Origin: Flavobacteriales bacterium
Lineage (GTDB): Bacteria; Bacteroidota; Bacteroidia; NS11-12g; UBA955
Assembly (NCBI GenBank): GCA_947472115.1
Contig: CANIZU010000040.1
Span: 1 to 12,005, forward strand
Reading direction: 5' to 3'
Length of the DNA: 12,005 nt
Under the pieces are notes generated by a model. That model had not been told where the DNA came from and searched no databases. It was given only the letters and a program-made list of their open reading frames with translations. Numbering within the stretch: position 1 is the stretch's first letter; each line of letters opens with the position of its first letter. Shown in pieces: positions 5,373 through 12,005 of the stretch. Position numbers and translations under genes: made by a program.

Positions 5373-6626
5373 TTAGTCTTCCAATTCGTATTGTTTGATT
5401 TTACGATATAAGGTGCGCTCCGAAATGCCTAACTCATCGGCGGCTTTCTTGCGTTTGCCATGGTTTTTTACCAAAGCCCGTTTGATCATCTCAATTTCTT
5501 GGGCTTCCAAACTCAGCGTTTGCGTAGATGGGTAACTTTCGGCGTCCTGGAAGTCGTCGTCGTCCTCCTCTTCGTGATGAATGATGATTGGGTTTGGGGC
5601 CCCTGTGGGTTCCGCGTAAACTGGGTTTACCATCGTTGAGGGGACTGTGGGCGATGGGGTTACGGTCGACATTGCGGTACTCATCGACTGACGCGCATCG
5701 AGGTTGCCTTCGAGGAGCCCAAAAACTACCTTTTTTAGGTCGTTGACATCTCGCTTCATATCGATCAATACTTTATAAAAAATATCACGCTCACTCATGC
5801 CTTCAGTTCCATCGATCTTGCCCAAAAGCATTGGCAATGGCGGTTCTACGTGGGGTATGTACTTTGAAATCGTTTGGTCATTGACGATGGCGCCCGATTC
5901 GAGCACGCAGATTTGTTCGGTTACGTTTTTGAGTTGACGTACGTTTCCGGGCCAAGGGTAATTGATGAGCAACTGCTGCGCTTCGGAAGTAAGTTCTAAT
6001 AAACCGCTATGATGGGTTTCGGCGAAGTCCGATGCGAATTTTCTGAACAGTAGATAAATGTCTTCTTTGCGCTCGCTCAATTTTGGAACACGAATCGGAA
6101 CTGTGGCCAATCTATAGTATAAATCTTCCCTGAATTTGCCTTGTCGCGCCCGCTCGAGCAAATCTCTGTTGGTTGCGGCAACCACACGCACATCGGTTTT
6201 TTGCACCACGGAGCTACCCACTTTGATGAATTCTCCATTTTCCAATATCCGAAGCAATCGGGCTTGGGTACTCAAAGGCAATTCGCCCACTTCATCCAAG
6301 AAAATCGTGCCGCCGCTCACCGTTTCAAAATATCCTTTGCGCTTATCTGTAGCACCGGTAAAAGCGCCTTTTTCGTGACCAAACAATTCGGAATCTATCG
6401 TTCCTTCTGGAATTGCTCCGCAGTTTACCGCGATAAAAGGAGCGTGTTTTCTTGCGCTGAGGTGATGAATGATTTTACTGAAACTCTCTTTTCCTACTCC
6501 GCTCTCTCCAAGAATCAACACGTTCATGTCGGTTGGGGCCACCTTGATCGCCGTCTCTAATGCGGTTGTCAATAATGGTGAATGCCCAATAATACTGAAT
6601 CTTTGTTTGATAAGTTGAATGTCCAT
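5373..6626 (-). CDS. Sigma-54-dependent AAA+ transcription activator with Fis-type HTH
   Basis: The 417-residue protein is a bacterial enhancer-binding protein that remodels RpoN polymerase with ATP. Walker A is GESGVGKE (40-47), the sigma-54 contact loop GAFTGA is at 87-92, Walker B is GGTIFLDE (105-112), and the arginine-finger region REDLYYRL is at 166-173. YPWPGNVRQL near 223-232 is the family's C-terminal AAA+ motif. A Fis-type helix-turn-helix (KKAADELGISERTLYRKIK) ends the protein. There is no receiver, GAF or PAS domain before the AAA+ module: only about 10 residues precede it, so control is probably by expression or a partner rather than phosphorylation. A roughly 110-residue linker between AAA+ and HTH contains an unusual HHEEEDDDD run (350-358). 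It heads the operon with lptE, the TPR-like gene and secG. Its DNA targets are unknown. Confidence 0.95.
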   Translation of the reverse strand: MDIQLIKQRFSIIGHSPLLTTALETAIKVAPTDMNVLILGESGVGKESFSKIIHHLSARKHAPFIAVNCGAIPEGTIDSELFGHEKGAFTGATDKRKGYFETVSGGTIFLDEVGELPLSTQARLLRILENGEFIKVGSSVVQKTDVRVVAATNRDLLERARQGKFREDLYYRLATVPIRVPKLSERKEDIYLLFRKFASDFAETHHSGLLELTSEAQQLLINYPWPGNVRQLKNVTEQICVLESGAIVNDQTISKYIPHVEPPLPMLLGKIDGTEGMSERDIFYKVLIDMKRDVNDLKKVVFGLLEGNLDARQSMSTAMSTVTPSPTVPSTMVNPVYAEPTGAPNPIIIHHEEEDDDDFQDAESYPSTQTLSLEAQEIEMIKRALVKNHGKRKKAADELGISERTLYRKIKQYELED

Positions 6627-6644
6627 GCGCTTCGTTCCTATTTA

Positions 6645-6652
6645 CAAAGATA
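6645..6652 (-). promoter_or_regulatory. Candidate -7 promoter element of the activator-lptE-secG operon
   Basis: The minus strand reads TATCTTTG, matching TAnnTTTG exactly and identical to the element before the toxin-antitoxin genes. The predicted start would leave a leader of only about 13 nt. No clear -33 TTG lies at the expected distance, and no GG-N10-GC sigma-54 element is visible, so the activator does not obviously control its own gene through RpoN. Confidence 0.45.
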
Positions 6653-6661
6653 CGAAAAAAC

Positions 6662-6674
6662 TGACTTTTTGTCA
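6662..6674. promoter_or_regulatory. 13-bp inverted repeat TGAC-TTTTT-GTCA upstream of the activator operon
   Basis: The arms TGAC and GTCA are perfect inverted repeats around five T's, about 10 bp upstream of the candidate -7 element, i.e. within the region RNA polymerase would cover. It could be a repressor site. The 170-bp gap between the divergent activator and topoisomerase genes also holds an imperfect palindrome ATGGGTTTTAAACCAT (6721-6736). No parC promoter is clearly recognisable there. Confidence 0.3.
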
Positions 6675-6796
6675 TATAGAATCACTATAATCGATGGGTG
6701 TAGGTTATGGGTAGATAAAAATGGGTTTTAAACCATTGAATGTGAATAAACTGTTGGGTTTTATTGCGGTATTTTGGCTTGATTTGAAGTTGTAAC

Positions 6797-9553
6797 ATGG
6801 AGCACGACGAAGATTTGGAATCACCACAGCAGGAAGTTTCAGGGACTGGCGTTACGGGTCATCTGGGCGAGGTGCGTGCCGTGGGCGGGATGTACAAGGA
6901 TTGGTTTGTTGAGTATGCCAGTTACGTAATATTAGAGCGAGCGATTCCAGCCTTAGAAGATGGTTTGAAGCCGGTGCAGCGCAGGATTTTGCATGCGATG
7001 TATGAGATGGACGATGGTCGTTATAACAAGGTGGCGAACATCATTGGGTCGACCATGGCCTATCACCCCCACGGGGATGCTGCGATTGGCGATGCGTTGG
7101 TGAATTTGGGTCAGAAAGAGTTGTTGATCGACACCCAGGGTAACTGGGGTGATGTGAGAACGGGCGACAGGGCAGCGGCACCGAGGTATATCGAGGCGAG
7201 GTTAAGTGCCTTTGCAAAGGAGGTTGCCTTTAATGAAAAAACCACCAATTGGCAGTTGAGTTACGATGGGAGGAAGCGTGAGCCGGTCACCTTGCCAATG
7301 AAATTCCCATTGTTGTTGGCGCAAGGCGTTGATGGTATTGCGGTGGGATTGAGTACGAAAATTATGCCCCACAATTTTATTGAGTTGTGTGAGGCGAGTA
7401 TAGATATTTTGCGGGGTAGGAAAGTGAATATGTTGCCTGATTTCCCTACGGGTGGGTACGCCGATTTTTCGATGTACAACGAGGGTAGAAAGGGGTCTAG
7501 GATTCGTGTTCGTTCCAAGATTGAGGAGAAAGATAAATCAACGTTGTTGATCAAGGAAATTCCTTTCGGCACCACAACGGGGTCGCTCATTGAGAGTATT
7601 ATCAAGGCGAGTGATAACGGGAAGATCAAGGTTAAGAAGGTGATCGACAATACGGCAAGGGATGTAGAAATCGAAGTGCAATTGGCGCCCGGGATCAGTC
7701 CTGATTTGGCGATCAATGCTTTGTATGCCTTTACCGATTGCGAGGTGAGTATTTCGCCGTTGGCTTGTGTGATTCACGAGGATAAGCCCAAGTTTATGGG
7801 GGTGAATGATATCCTGAAAGCATCGACCCAAAACACGTTGGATTTGTTGCGTCAGGAGTTGGAAATCGAGCTCGGCGAGTTGGAGAATAAGTGGCATTTT
7901 TCGTCGTTGGAGAAGATTTTCATCGAAAAGAGAATCTACCGCGACATTGAAGAGTGTGAGACGTGGGAAGCGGTGTTGGCTGCCATCGACAAAGGTTTGG
8001 AGCCTTATAAGAAGTTGTTCCGCAGGGAAATCGTACAGGACGATATCGCTCGGTTAACGGAAATAAAAATTAAAAGGATTTCTAAGTTCGATAGTTTTAA
8101 GGCGGACGAATATATCAAGGGGCTGGAGGATGATATTGTTGAGGTGAAAAATCACTTGGACAATTTGGTGGATTATGCGGTGGACTATTACAAGCGTTTG
8201 CTGAAGAAGTTTGGTACGGGCAAGGAAAGGAAGACGGAGATTCGTGCTTTTGATACCATCGAGGCCAATGTGGTTGCGGTTGCCAATGTGAAGTTGTACG
8301 CCAATTTGAAGGAGGGTTTCATCGGAACGGCATTGAAGAAGGAAGAGTTTATCTGCGATTGCTCGGACATCGACGATGTGATTGCGTTCAGGGAAGACGG
8401 GAAGTACAGCATCGCCAAGGTGACGGACAAATATTTCTATGGTAAGGATTTGATTCACATAGATGTTTGGCGCAAAAACGACGAGCGGACAACGTATAAT
8501 GTGGTTTATTGGGACGGTGAGGCCAAGAAAGTCATGGCCAAGCGTTTCAATGCTACGGGCTTGATTCGTGAGAAGGAATATGTGTTTTCTAGCGATCATC
8601 CGAAGTCGACGATCTTGTATTTTTCTGCCAACCCCAATGGGGAGGCGGAGCGAGTTACGTTGCATTTGAGTGCGATGGCCAATGCGAGAATTAAGAGCAT
8701 CGAATACGATTTTTCTAATTTGGCGATCAAAGGCAAGAGTGCTCGGGGAAATCAAATCACCAAATATCCAATCAAACGGGTGGATTTGAAGGAAAAGGGC
8801 GGTTCAACGTTGGGTGGAGTGAAGATTTGGTGGGACGATATGACGGGCAGATTGAACGGCGATGCAAAGGGTCAGTTCTTGGGCGAATTTGAAGGCGATG
8901 ATAAGGTTTTGGTTATTTACAAAGACGGTCATTACGAATTGTCGAACTATGAATTAATCAACCGTTTTGAACCCGATACGGTCTATTTTATTCAAAAATA
9001 TGTTGCCGCGCAGGTGATTCAGGTGGTTTATCTGGAGGGTAAATCCAAGTTTCAGTATGTAAAACGCTTTTTGATTGAGACGTTGACGATGGGCAAGAAG
9101 TTCCCATTCATCGGCGAAGAAAAGGGTTCTGAATTGTTGGTGGCTTCTACTTCGGTTGCGGCTCAGGTGGAATTGACAACGGAGAAGAAGAGCGGGGAGA
9201 AGGTGGTTGAGATGTTGGTTCTGGATGAGTTTATGGATGTGAAGGGCTGGAAGGTTTTGGGCAATCGTTTGAGTCAGGATAAGGTAAAGAAAGTGGTTTT
9301 GAAGAGTGATAAAGTGGGTGAGGCGCCGGTGGTTACACGGAAATTGACACCTGCTCCACAAGAGTTTGAATCTGAAGGGGATGCTGACGCGATGGACGTC
9401 AATGATATCGATGAAAACGATCCTGAAACCGGAGGGGATTCTGGCAATTCAAACATCGAAACGAAGGGTGTTGAAAAAGGGCCAGAGAAACCCAATAATG
9501 ATGGGAATGTGATTTTGGGCGGTGATGGTTCACCACAATTGAATTTGTTATGA
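6797..9553 (+). CDS. parC: DNA topoisomerase IV subunit A (ParC-type)
   Basis: The 918-residue protein is the DNA-cleaving subunit of a type IIA topoisomerase, which with ParE unlinks daughter chromosomes. The N-terminal winged-helix domain holds LEDGLKPVQRRILHAM (53-68), the helix HPHGDAAIGD (90-99) and the catalytic Tyr131 in AAPRYIEARLS. Residues to about 490 form the breakage-reunion core, with a coiled-coil around 410-480. Residues about 500-850 are the C-terminal wheel. No GyrA box (QRRGGKG-like) is evident, which favours ParC over GyrA. Residue 95 is Ala where quinolone-sensitive GyrA has Ser83; Asp99 matches Asp87. The last 65 residues are acidic and low-complexity (DADAMDVNDIDENDPE). 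The ATG at 6797 has no Shine-Dalgarno site. The final TGA overlaps the next gene's ATG by 4 nt. parE is not in the window. Confidence 0.93.
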   Translation: MEHDEDLESPQQEVSGTGVTGHLGEVRAVGGMYKDWFVEYASYVILERAIPALEDGLKPVQRRILHAMYEMDDGRYNKVANIIGSTMAYHPHGDAAIGDALVNLGQKELLIDTQGNWGDVRTGDRAAAPRYIEARLSAFAKEVAFNEKTTNWQLSYDGRKREPVTLPMKFPLLLAQGVDGIAVGLSTKIMPHNFIELCEASIDILRGRKVNMLPDFPTGGYADFSMYNEGRKGSRIRVRSKIEEKDKSTLLIKEIPFGTTTGSLIESIIKASDNGKIKVKKVIDNTARDVEIEVQLAPGISPDLAINALYAFTDCEVSISPLACVIHEDKPKFMGVNDILKASTQNTLDLLRQELEIELGELENKWHFSSLEKIFIEKRIYRDIEECETWEAVLAAIDKGLEPYKKLFRREIVQDDIARLTEIKIKRISKFDSFKADEYIKGLEDDIVEVKNHLDNLVDYAVDYYKRLLKKFGTGKERKTEIRAFDTIEANVVAVANVKLYANLKEGFIGTALKKEEFICDCSDIDDVIAFREDGKYSIAKVTDKYFYGKDLIHIDVWRKNDERTTYNVVYWDGEAKKVMAKRFNATGLIREKEYVFSSDHPKSTILYFSANPNGEAERVTLHLSAMANARIKSIEYDFSNLAIKGKSARGNQITKYPIKRVDLKEKGGSTLGGVKIWWDDMTGRLNGDAKGQFLGEFEGDDKVLVIYKDGHYELSNYELINRFEPDTVYFIQKYVAAQVIQVVYLEGKSKFQYVKRFLIETLTMGKKFPFIGEEKGSELLVASTSVAAQVELTTEKKSGEKVVEMLVLDEFMDVKGWKVLGNRLSQDKVKKVVLKSDKVGEAPVVTRKLTPAPQEFESEGDADAMDVNDIDENDPETGGDSGNSNIETKGVEKGPEKPNNDGNVILGGDGSPQLNLL

Positions 9554-10434
9554 GTCAGCGGATTTGTCCAACCGCTTGGAAAGATTACGAGTTAATCGAT
9601 GCTGGGGGTTTTGAGAAGTTGGAGCGATTTGGCAAATGGATATTGCGTAGGCCTGAACCTCAAGCCATTTGGGATAAGAGTTTGGATGAGCGGGAATGGC
9701 AGAAGTTGGCACACGCCAGCTTTGCAAAAGCGGCGGGGGCAGATGCGGAGAAGGGCCAGTGGTATTTGAAGCCTGGAATGGCCGACCGTTGGTGGATTCA
9801 GTATCAGCAGGGAGGATTGTCGTTGAAATTCCGATTGGGACTAACATCATTCAAGCATGTGGGATTATTTCCTGAGCAGGCGGCGAATTGGGATTGGATA
9901 TACGAGAAGGTGAAATCATTTCCCAAGGGTGAAAAGCCAAGGGTATTGAATTTGTTTGCGTACACGGGTGGTGCGTCGTTGGCTGCATGTGCGGCTGGAG
10001 CGGATGTCACGCACGTGGATAGTGTGAAACAGGTGGTTTCATGGAGTCGTGAAAATATGGAGGAGAGCGGATTGGACGGGATTCGATGGGTGGTTGAGGA
10101 TGCGTTTAAGTTTGTGCAGCGCGAGGTGAGGCGGGGGAAGACGTACCATGGGATTTTGTTGGATCCTCCGGCCTACGGCCGGGGCCCTGACGGAGAAAAA
10201 TGGCTGCTCGAAAAACAACTCAACGAGTTGATGCAAATGTGTGGTCAGATTCTAGAACCTACAGGCTTCATGCTTCTGAACCTCTACAGTATGGGCTTTA
10301 GCGCCATGGTGGCTGAAAATTTGGTGAGAAAACACGTTTCCTGCCTAGGCGTAAAATCTATGAACAGCGGAGAACTGTTCTTGAAAGACCAAGCCGGGAA
10401 TGCCCTGCCTTTGGGAACCTTCGTGCGATTGTAA
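9550..10434 (+). CDS. Class I SAM-dependent methyltransferase, RlmI/RlmK-like
   Basis: The 294-residue protein carries a Rossmann-like methyltransferase domain in its C-terminal two thirds. Motif I is LNLFAYTGGAS (133-143), the SAM-ribose acidic residue is Asp157 in HVDSVK, and motif IV is LDPPAYGRGP (204-213). These patterns match the family of 23S rRNA methyltransferases RlmI and RlmK-L. The N-terminal roughly 120 residues are helical and beta-rich with many Trp (DRWWIQY, ANWDWIYEK) and lack an obvious PUA RNA-binding domain, so the exact target and whether it is m5C or m7G cannot be read from sequence. It starts at ATG 9550, overlapping the parC stop as ATGA, which implies translational coupling to the topoisomerase gene. 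The family-level call is solid; the substrate is inference. Confidence 0.85.
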   Translation: MSQRICPTAWKDYELIDAGGFEKLERFGKWILRRPEPQAIWDKSLDEREWQKLAHASFAKAAGADAEKGQWYLKPGMADRWWIQYQQGGLSLKFRLGLTSFKHVGLFPEQAANWDWIYEKVKSFPKGEKPRVLNLFAYTGGASLAACAAGADVTHVDSVKQVVSWSRENMEESGLDGIRWVVEDAFKFVQREVRRGKTYHGILLDPPAYGRGPDGEKWLLEKQLNELMQMCGQILEPTGFMLLNLYSMGFSAMVAENLVRKHVSCLGVKSMNSGELFLKDQAGNALPLGTFVRL

Positions 10435-10490
10435 AATTCTTTTTGGGTCGTTTTGCGCGCCAATCATCGAAACTTTATTTCCTTTCAGCG

Positions 10491-10503
10491 AAACCTTTGG
10501 TTT
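10491..10503. promoter_or_regulatory. Inverted repeat AAACC-TTT-GGTTT before the ABC ATPase gene
   Basis: A perfect 5-bp inverted repeat around TTT lies 27 bp upstream of the candidate -7 element, in the 108-nt gap between the methyltransferase and ABC genes. Its position fits an operator around -40. As an RNA hairpin it has no T-tract, so it is not a terminator. Function is unproven. Confidence 0.25.
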
Positions 10504-10529
10504 GGAAGAAATTGCGCGAAATCTTAATG

Positions 10530-10537
10530 TATTTTTG
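10530..10537 (+). promoter_or_regulatory. Candidate -7 element almost adjoining the ABC ATPase start codon
   Basis: TATTTTTG fits TAnnTTTG and ends 5 nt before the ATG at 10543. If used, transcription would begin at or within a few bases of the ATG, giving a leaderless mRNA. A -33 TTG at the usual distance is missing (TTG occurs 15 bp upstream and TTTG 25 bp upstream), so the element could be fortuitous. Confidence 0.35.
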
Positions 10538-10542
10538 TTTCA

Positions 10543-11547
10543 ATGAGCAAGGTTATTGAGGCCATCAAAGTTTGTAAAACCTTTGGCGAGCAGCGCGTAT
10601 CAAAAAATATTGATTTGGCGGTGGAGCAAGGGAGTATCTATGGGCTGTTGGGTCCAAATGGTGCGGGAAAAACAACCCTTATTCGGATGCTTTCCACCAT
10701 CACCCAGCCCGATTCTGGAGAGATCCTGTTTAAAGGCGAAGCCCTAAAGGAAAGTCATGCCCACCAAATGGGTTATATGCCCGAAGAAAGGGGTTTGTAT
10801 AAAAAGATGACCGTAGCCGATCAGCTTTTGTTTTTTGCGGAGTTGCGTGGTTTGAGTACCAAGGATGCAAAGGCGTCGGTGAAGCATTGGCTGCAGCGAT
10901 TGGATATGATGGACTGGGCGAGGAAAAAGGTGGAAGAGATAAGCAAAGGAATGGCGCAAAAAGTGCAATTCGTTTCTTGTGTGTTGCACAATCCGCAACT
11001 GTTAATTCTCGATGAGCCATTTAGTGGATTTGATCCGGTGAATGCCGATTTGATCAAAGATTTAATCATCGAATTAAAAAACCAGGGGACGAGTATCATT
11101 TTTTCGACCCATAGAATGGATAATGTGGAGAGTCTTTGTGACCATTTGGCTATCATCCATCAAGGCGAAAAAGTGTTGGACGGTGGGGTGAGCGAAATCC
11201 GCAGAAAATATGCAACGGGTGTTTATGAAGTGGGATTTTATCAGGCGGTGGAATGGGGTGGAGGGATGTCGGCCACGGGCGAATCGACCTTAATTTCTGA
11301 GCAGCAACAGAGTGATGGGAAGGTGGTTTATCGTTTTCAGACATCGGACAGTTTTAGCCCAGATCAATTGTTGAAGTTGGCCATGGGAAAAGGAAATTTG
11401 GTGCATTTTTCGGAACATGTTCCTAGTATACATGAGATTTTTGTCGATACCGTGTCCAAGCCAGCCGAGCCCATCGCGGGAGCAATCGTCGCGGGAGAAA
11501 TCGTCTCGGGAGAAACCATCGCGTCGAAGCCGTCGCCAATGTCCTAA
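10543..11547 (+). CDS. ABC transporter ATP-binding protein, NatA-like exporter type
   Basis: The 334-residue protein is the ATPase of an ABC-2 type exporter. Walker A GPNGAGKTT is at 37-45. The Q-loop region reads MGYMPEERGLYKKM, as in the NatA/YhaQ group. The signature motif is the variant ISKGMAQ (133-139), Walker B is LLILDEP (153-159), and the switch His190 lies in STH. After the core, residues about 210-300 form the accessory domain often found in this group (DUF4162-like). The final roughly 25 residues, AGAIVAGEIVSGETIASK, are a low-complexity tail encoded by a 15-bp tandem repeat. Two stop codons in a row end the gene, and the partner permease starts 25 nt later. NatA-like systems export sodium or other small substrates; the substrate here is unknown. 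Confidence 0.93.
   Translation: MSKVIEAIKVCKTFGEQRVSKNIDLAVEQGSIYGLLGPNGAGKTTLIRMLSTITQPDSGEILFKGEALKESHAHQMGYMPEERGLYKKMTVADQLLFFAELRGLSTKDAKASVKHWLQRLDMMDWARKKVEEISKGMAQKVQFVSCVLHNPQLLILDEPFSGFDPVNADLIKDLIIELKNQGTSIIFSTHRMDNVESLCDHLAIIHQGEKVLDGGVSEIRRKYATGVYEVGFYQAVEWGGGMSATGESTLISEQQQSDGKVVYRFQTSDSFSPDQLLKLAMGKGNLVHFSEHVPSIHEIFVDTVSKPAEPIAGAIVAGEIVSGETIASKPSPMS
11476..11520 (+). repeat. Three 15-bp in-frame tandem repeats at the 3' end of the ABC ATPase gene
   Basis: Units GCGGGAGCAATCGTC, GCGGGAGAAATCGTC and TCGGGAGAAACCATC follow each other without gaps and encode AGAIV, AGEIV, SGETI (residues 312-326). The period is a multiple of three, so copy-number change would lengthen or shorten the tail without a frameshift. 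Confidence 0.8.
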
Positions 11548-11572
11548 TAATCATTAATTTTAACACACAACA

Positions 11573-12005
11573 ATGAAGAATATTTTTGTCATTTTTAAAC
11601 GTGAATACCTCACCCGGGTGAAGAACAAGACCTTCATCATCATGACCTTTTTGGCGCCTTTGCTGATGGTGGGTTTTTATGCGGCGACCATTTATATTGC
11701 GACGGAAACGGGGGACGACGATCGGACAAAGACGGTGTACGTATCGGACAATAATCCGGAGTTGTTGTTGAGTCATAATCCGCCTGCGAACTATGTTTTA
11801 TTGCCTGCGCCCAGTGATTCGGATTCGGCCTTGGCCCATGTGGAGCGCGGCTTGGTGCATGGTTGGTTGAGTGTGGAAGACAGGGATTTGCGATCGGTGG
11901 ATTCAGCCACGTATTACACAAGTGAAACGCCATCGATTACGGAAAAAGAGACGTTAAAAGAGTGGATTCGAAATAAGGCTACGCAGCGACAGTTTGCGCG
12001 GTTGG
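11573..12005 (+). CDS. ABC-2 type permease, NatB-like, N-terminal part, cut by window edge
   Basis: An open frame begins at ATG 11573 and runs 144 codons to the window end without a stop. It starts MKNIFVIFKREYLTRVKNKT, the typical basic, amphipathic N-terminus of ABC-2/NatB permeases. One membrane helix follows at about residues 21-45 (FIIMTFLAPLLMVGFYAATI). After it comes a large polar region (DDDRTKTVYVSDNN onward), expected to be the extracytoplasmic domain that these permeases have between helix 1 and the C-terminal helices. It would be the membrane partner of the ATPase encoded 25 nt upstream. The AT-rich spacer lacks a Shine-Dalgarno site, like most genes here. Substrate is unknown. 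Confidence 0.88.
   Translation, partial: MKNIFVIFKREYLTRVKNKTFIIMTFLAPLLMVGFYAATIYIATETGDDDRTKTVYVSDNNPELLLSHNPPANYVLLPAPSDSDSALAHVERGLVHGWLSVEDRDLRSVDSATYYTSETPSITEKETLKEWIRNKATQRQFARL

Noticed and set aside
6627..6796. Sigma-54 (-24/-12) promoter near the activator gene
   Set aside because: I looked on both strands for GG-N10-GC with TGGCA/TTGC context; the nearest match (TTGGCTTGATTTGAAG) lacks the downstream GC.
8054..8755. Minus-strand open frame of 233 codons inside the topoisomerase gene
   Set aside because: It lies wholly antisense to parC, in codon register with it, a common artefact in long genes with biased codon use; no domain is recognisable.
1..12005. tRNA, rRNA, riboswitch, transposase or phage genes
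   Set aside because: I scanned the intergenic gaps, all of which are under 200 bp, and saw no cloverleaf-like sequence or known riboswitch core; no coding frame resembles a transposase, integrase or phage structural protein.

Overview
The window looks like a stretch of chromosome from a member of the Bacteroidota, probably Flavobacteriales or a close relative. Evidence: an operon of the order sigma-54 activator, LptE-like lipoprotein, helical-repeat protein, SecG, an arrangement I know from that phylum; several TAnnTTTG sequences resembling the Bacteroidota -7 promoter element; few Shine-Dalgarno sequences; and a long ParC-type topoisomerase subunit typical of the phylum. No rRNA, tRNA, CRISPR array, prophage or insertion sequence was found. 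Ten genes are complete. Two are cut by the window edges: urocanase at the left and an ABC permease at the right.

Left part (1-3450). The 3' two thirds of hutU (histidine degradation) converges on a minus-strand type II toxin-antitoxin pair: a ribbon-helix-helix antitoxin followed 2 nt later by a MazF/PemK-like RNase toxin. Upstream of the antitoxin is a very AT-rich control region with three GATATA boxes exactly 13 bp apart, a TATCTTTG promoter-like element and a perfect 15-bp palindrome. Divergent from it lie two plus-strand genes: an atypical short-chain dehydrogenase lacking the catalytic Tyr, and a flavin-reductase-like FMN protein. The 3' end of the second gene is duplicated as a 52-bp tandem repeat.

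Middle (3455-6626, minus strand). Four tightly packed genes run in the order sigma-54 AAA+ activator, LptE-like outer-membrane lipoprotein, TPR-like protein, SecG. The last two junctions are 4-nt stop/start overlaps and the first is a 3-nt gap, so this is almost certainly one translationally coupled unit linking a regulator to envelope biogenesis and secretion.

Right part (6797-12005, plus strand). A topoisomerase IV subunit A gene overlaps a SAM-dependent, RlmI/RlmK-like methyltransferase gene by 4 nt. After a 108-nt gap with a promoter-like element almost touching the start codon comes a NatA-like ABC ATPase, then the first 144 codons of its NatB-like permease.

Most of the window is housekeeping. 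The less ordinary parts are the toxin-antitoxin control region, the Tyr-less dehydrogenase, the duplicated gene end at 3341-3444, and two low-complexity repeats inside coding regions. I see no convincing evidence for a wholly new multi-gene system.
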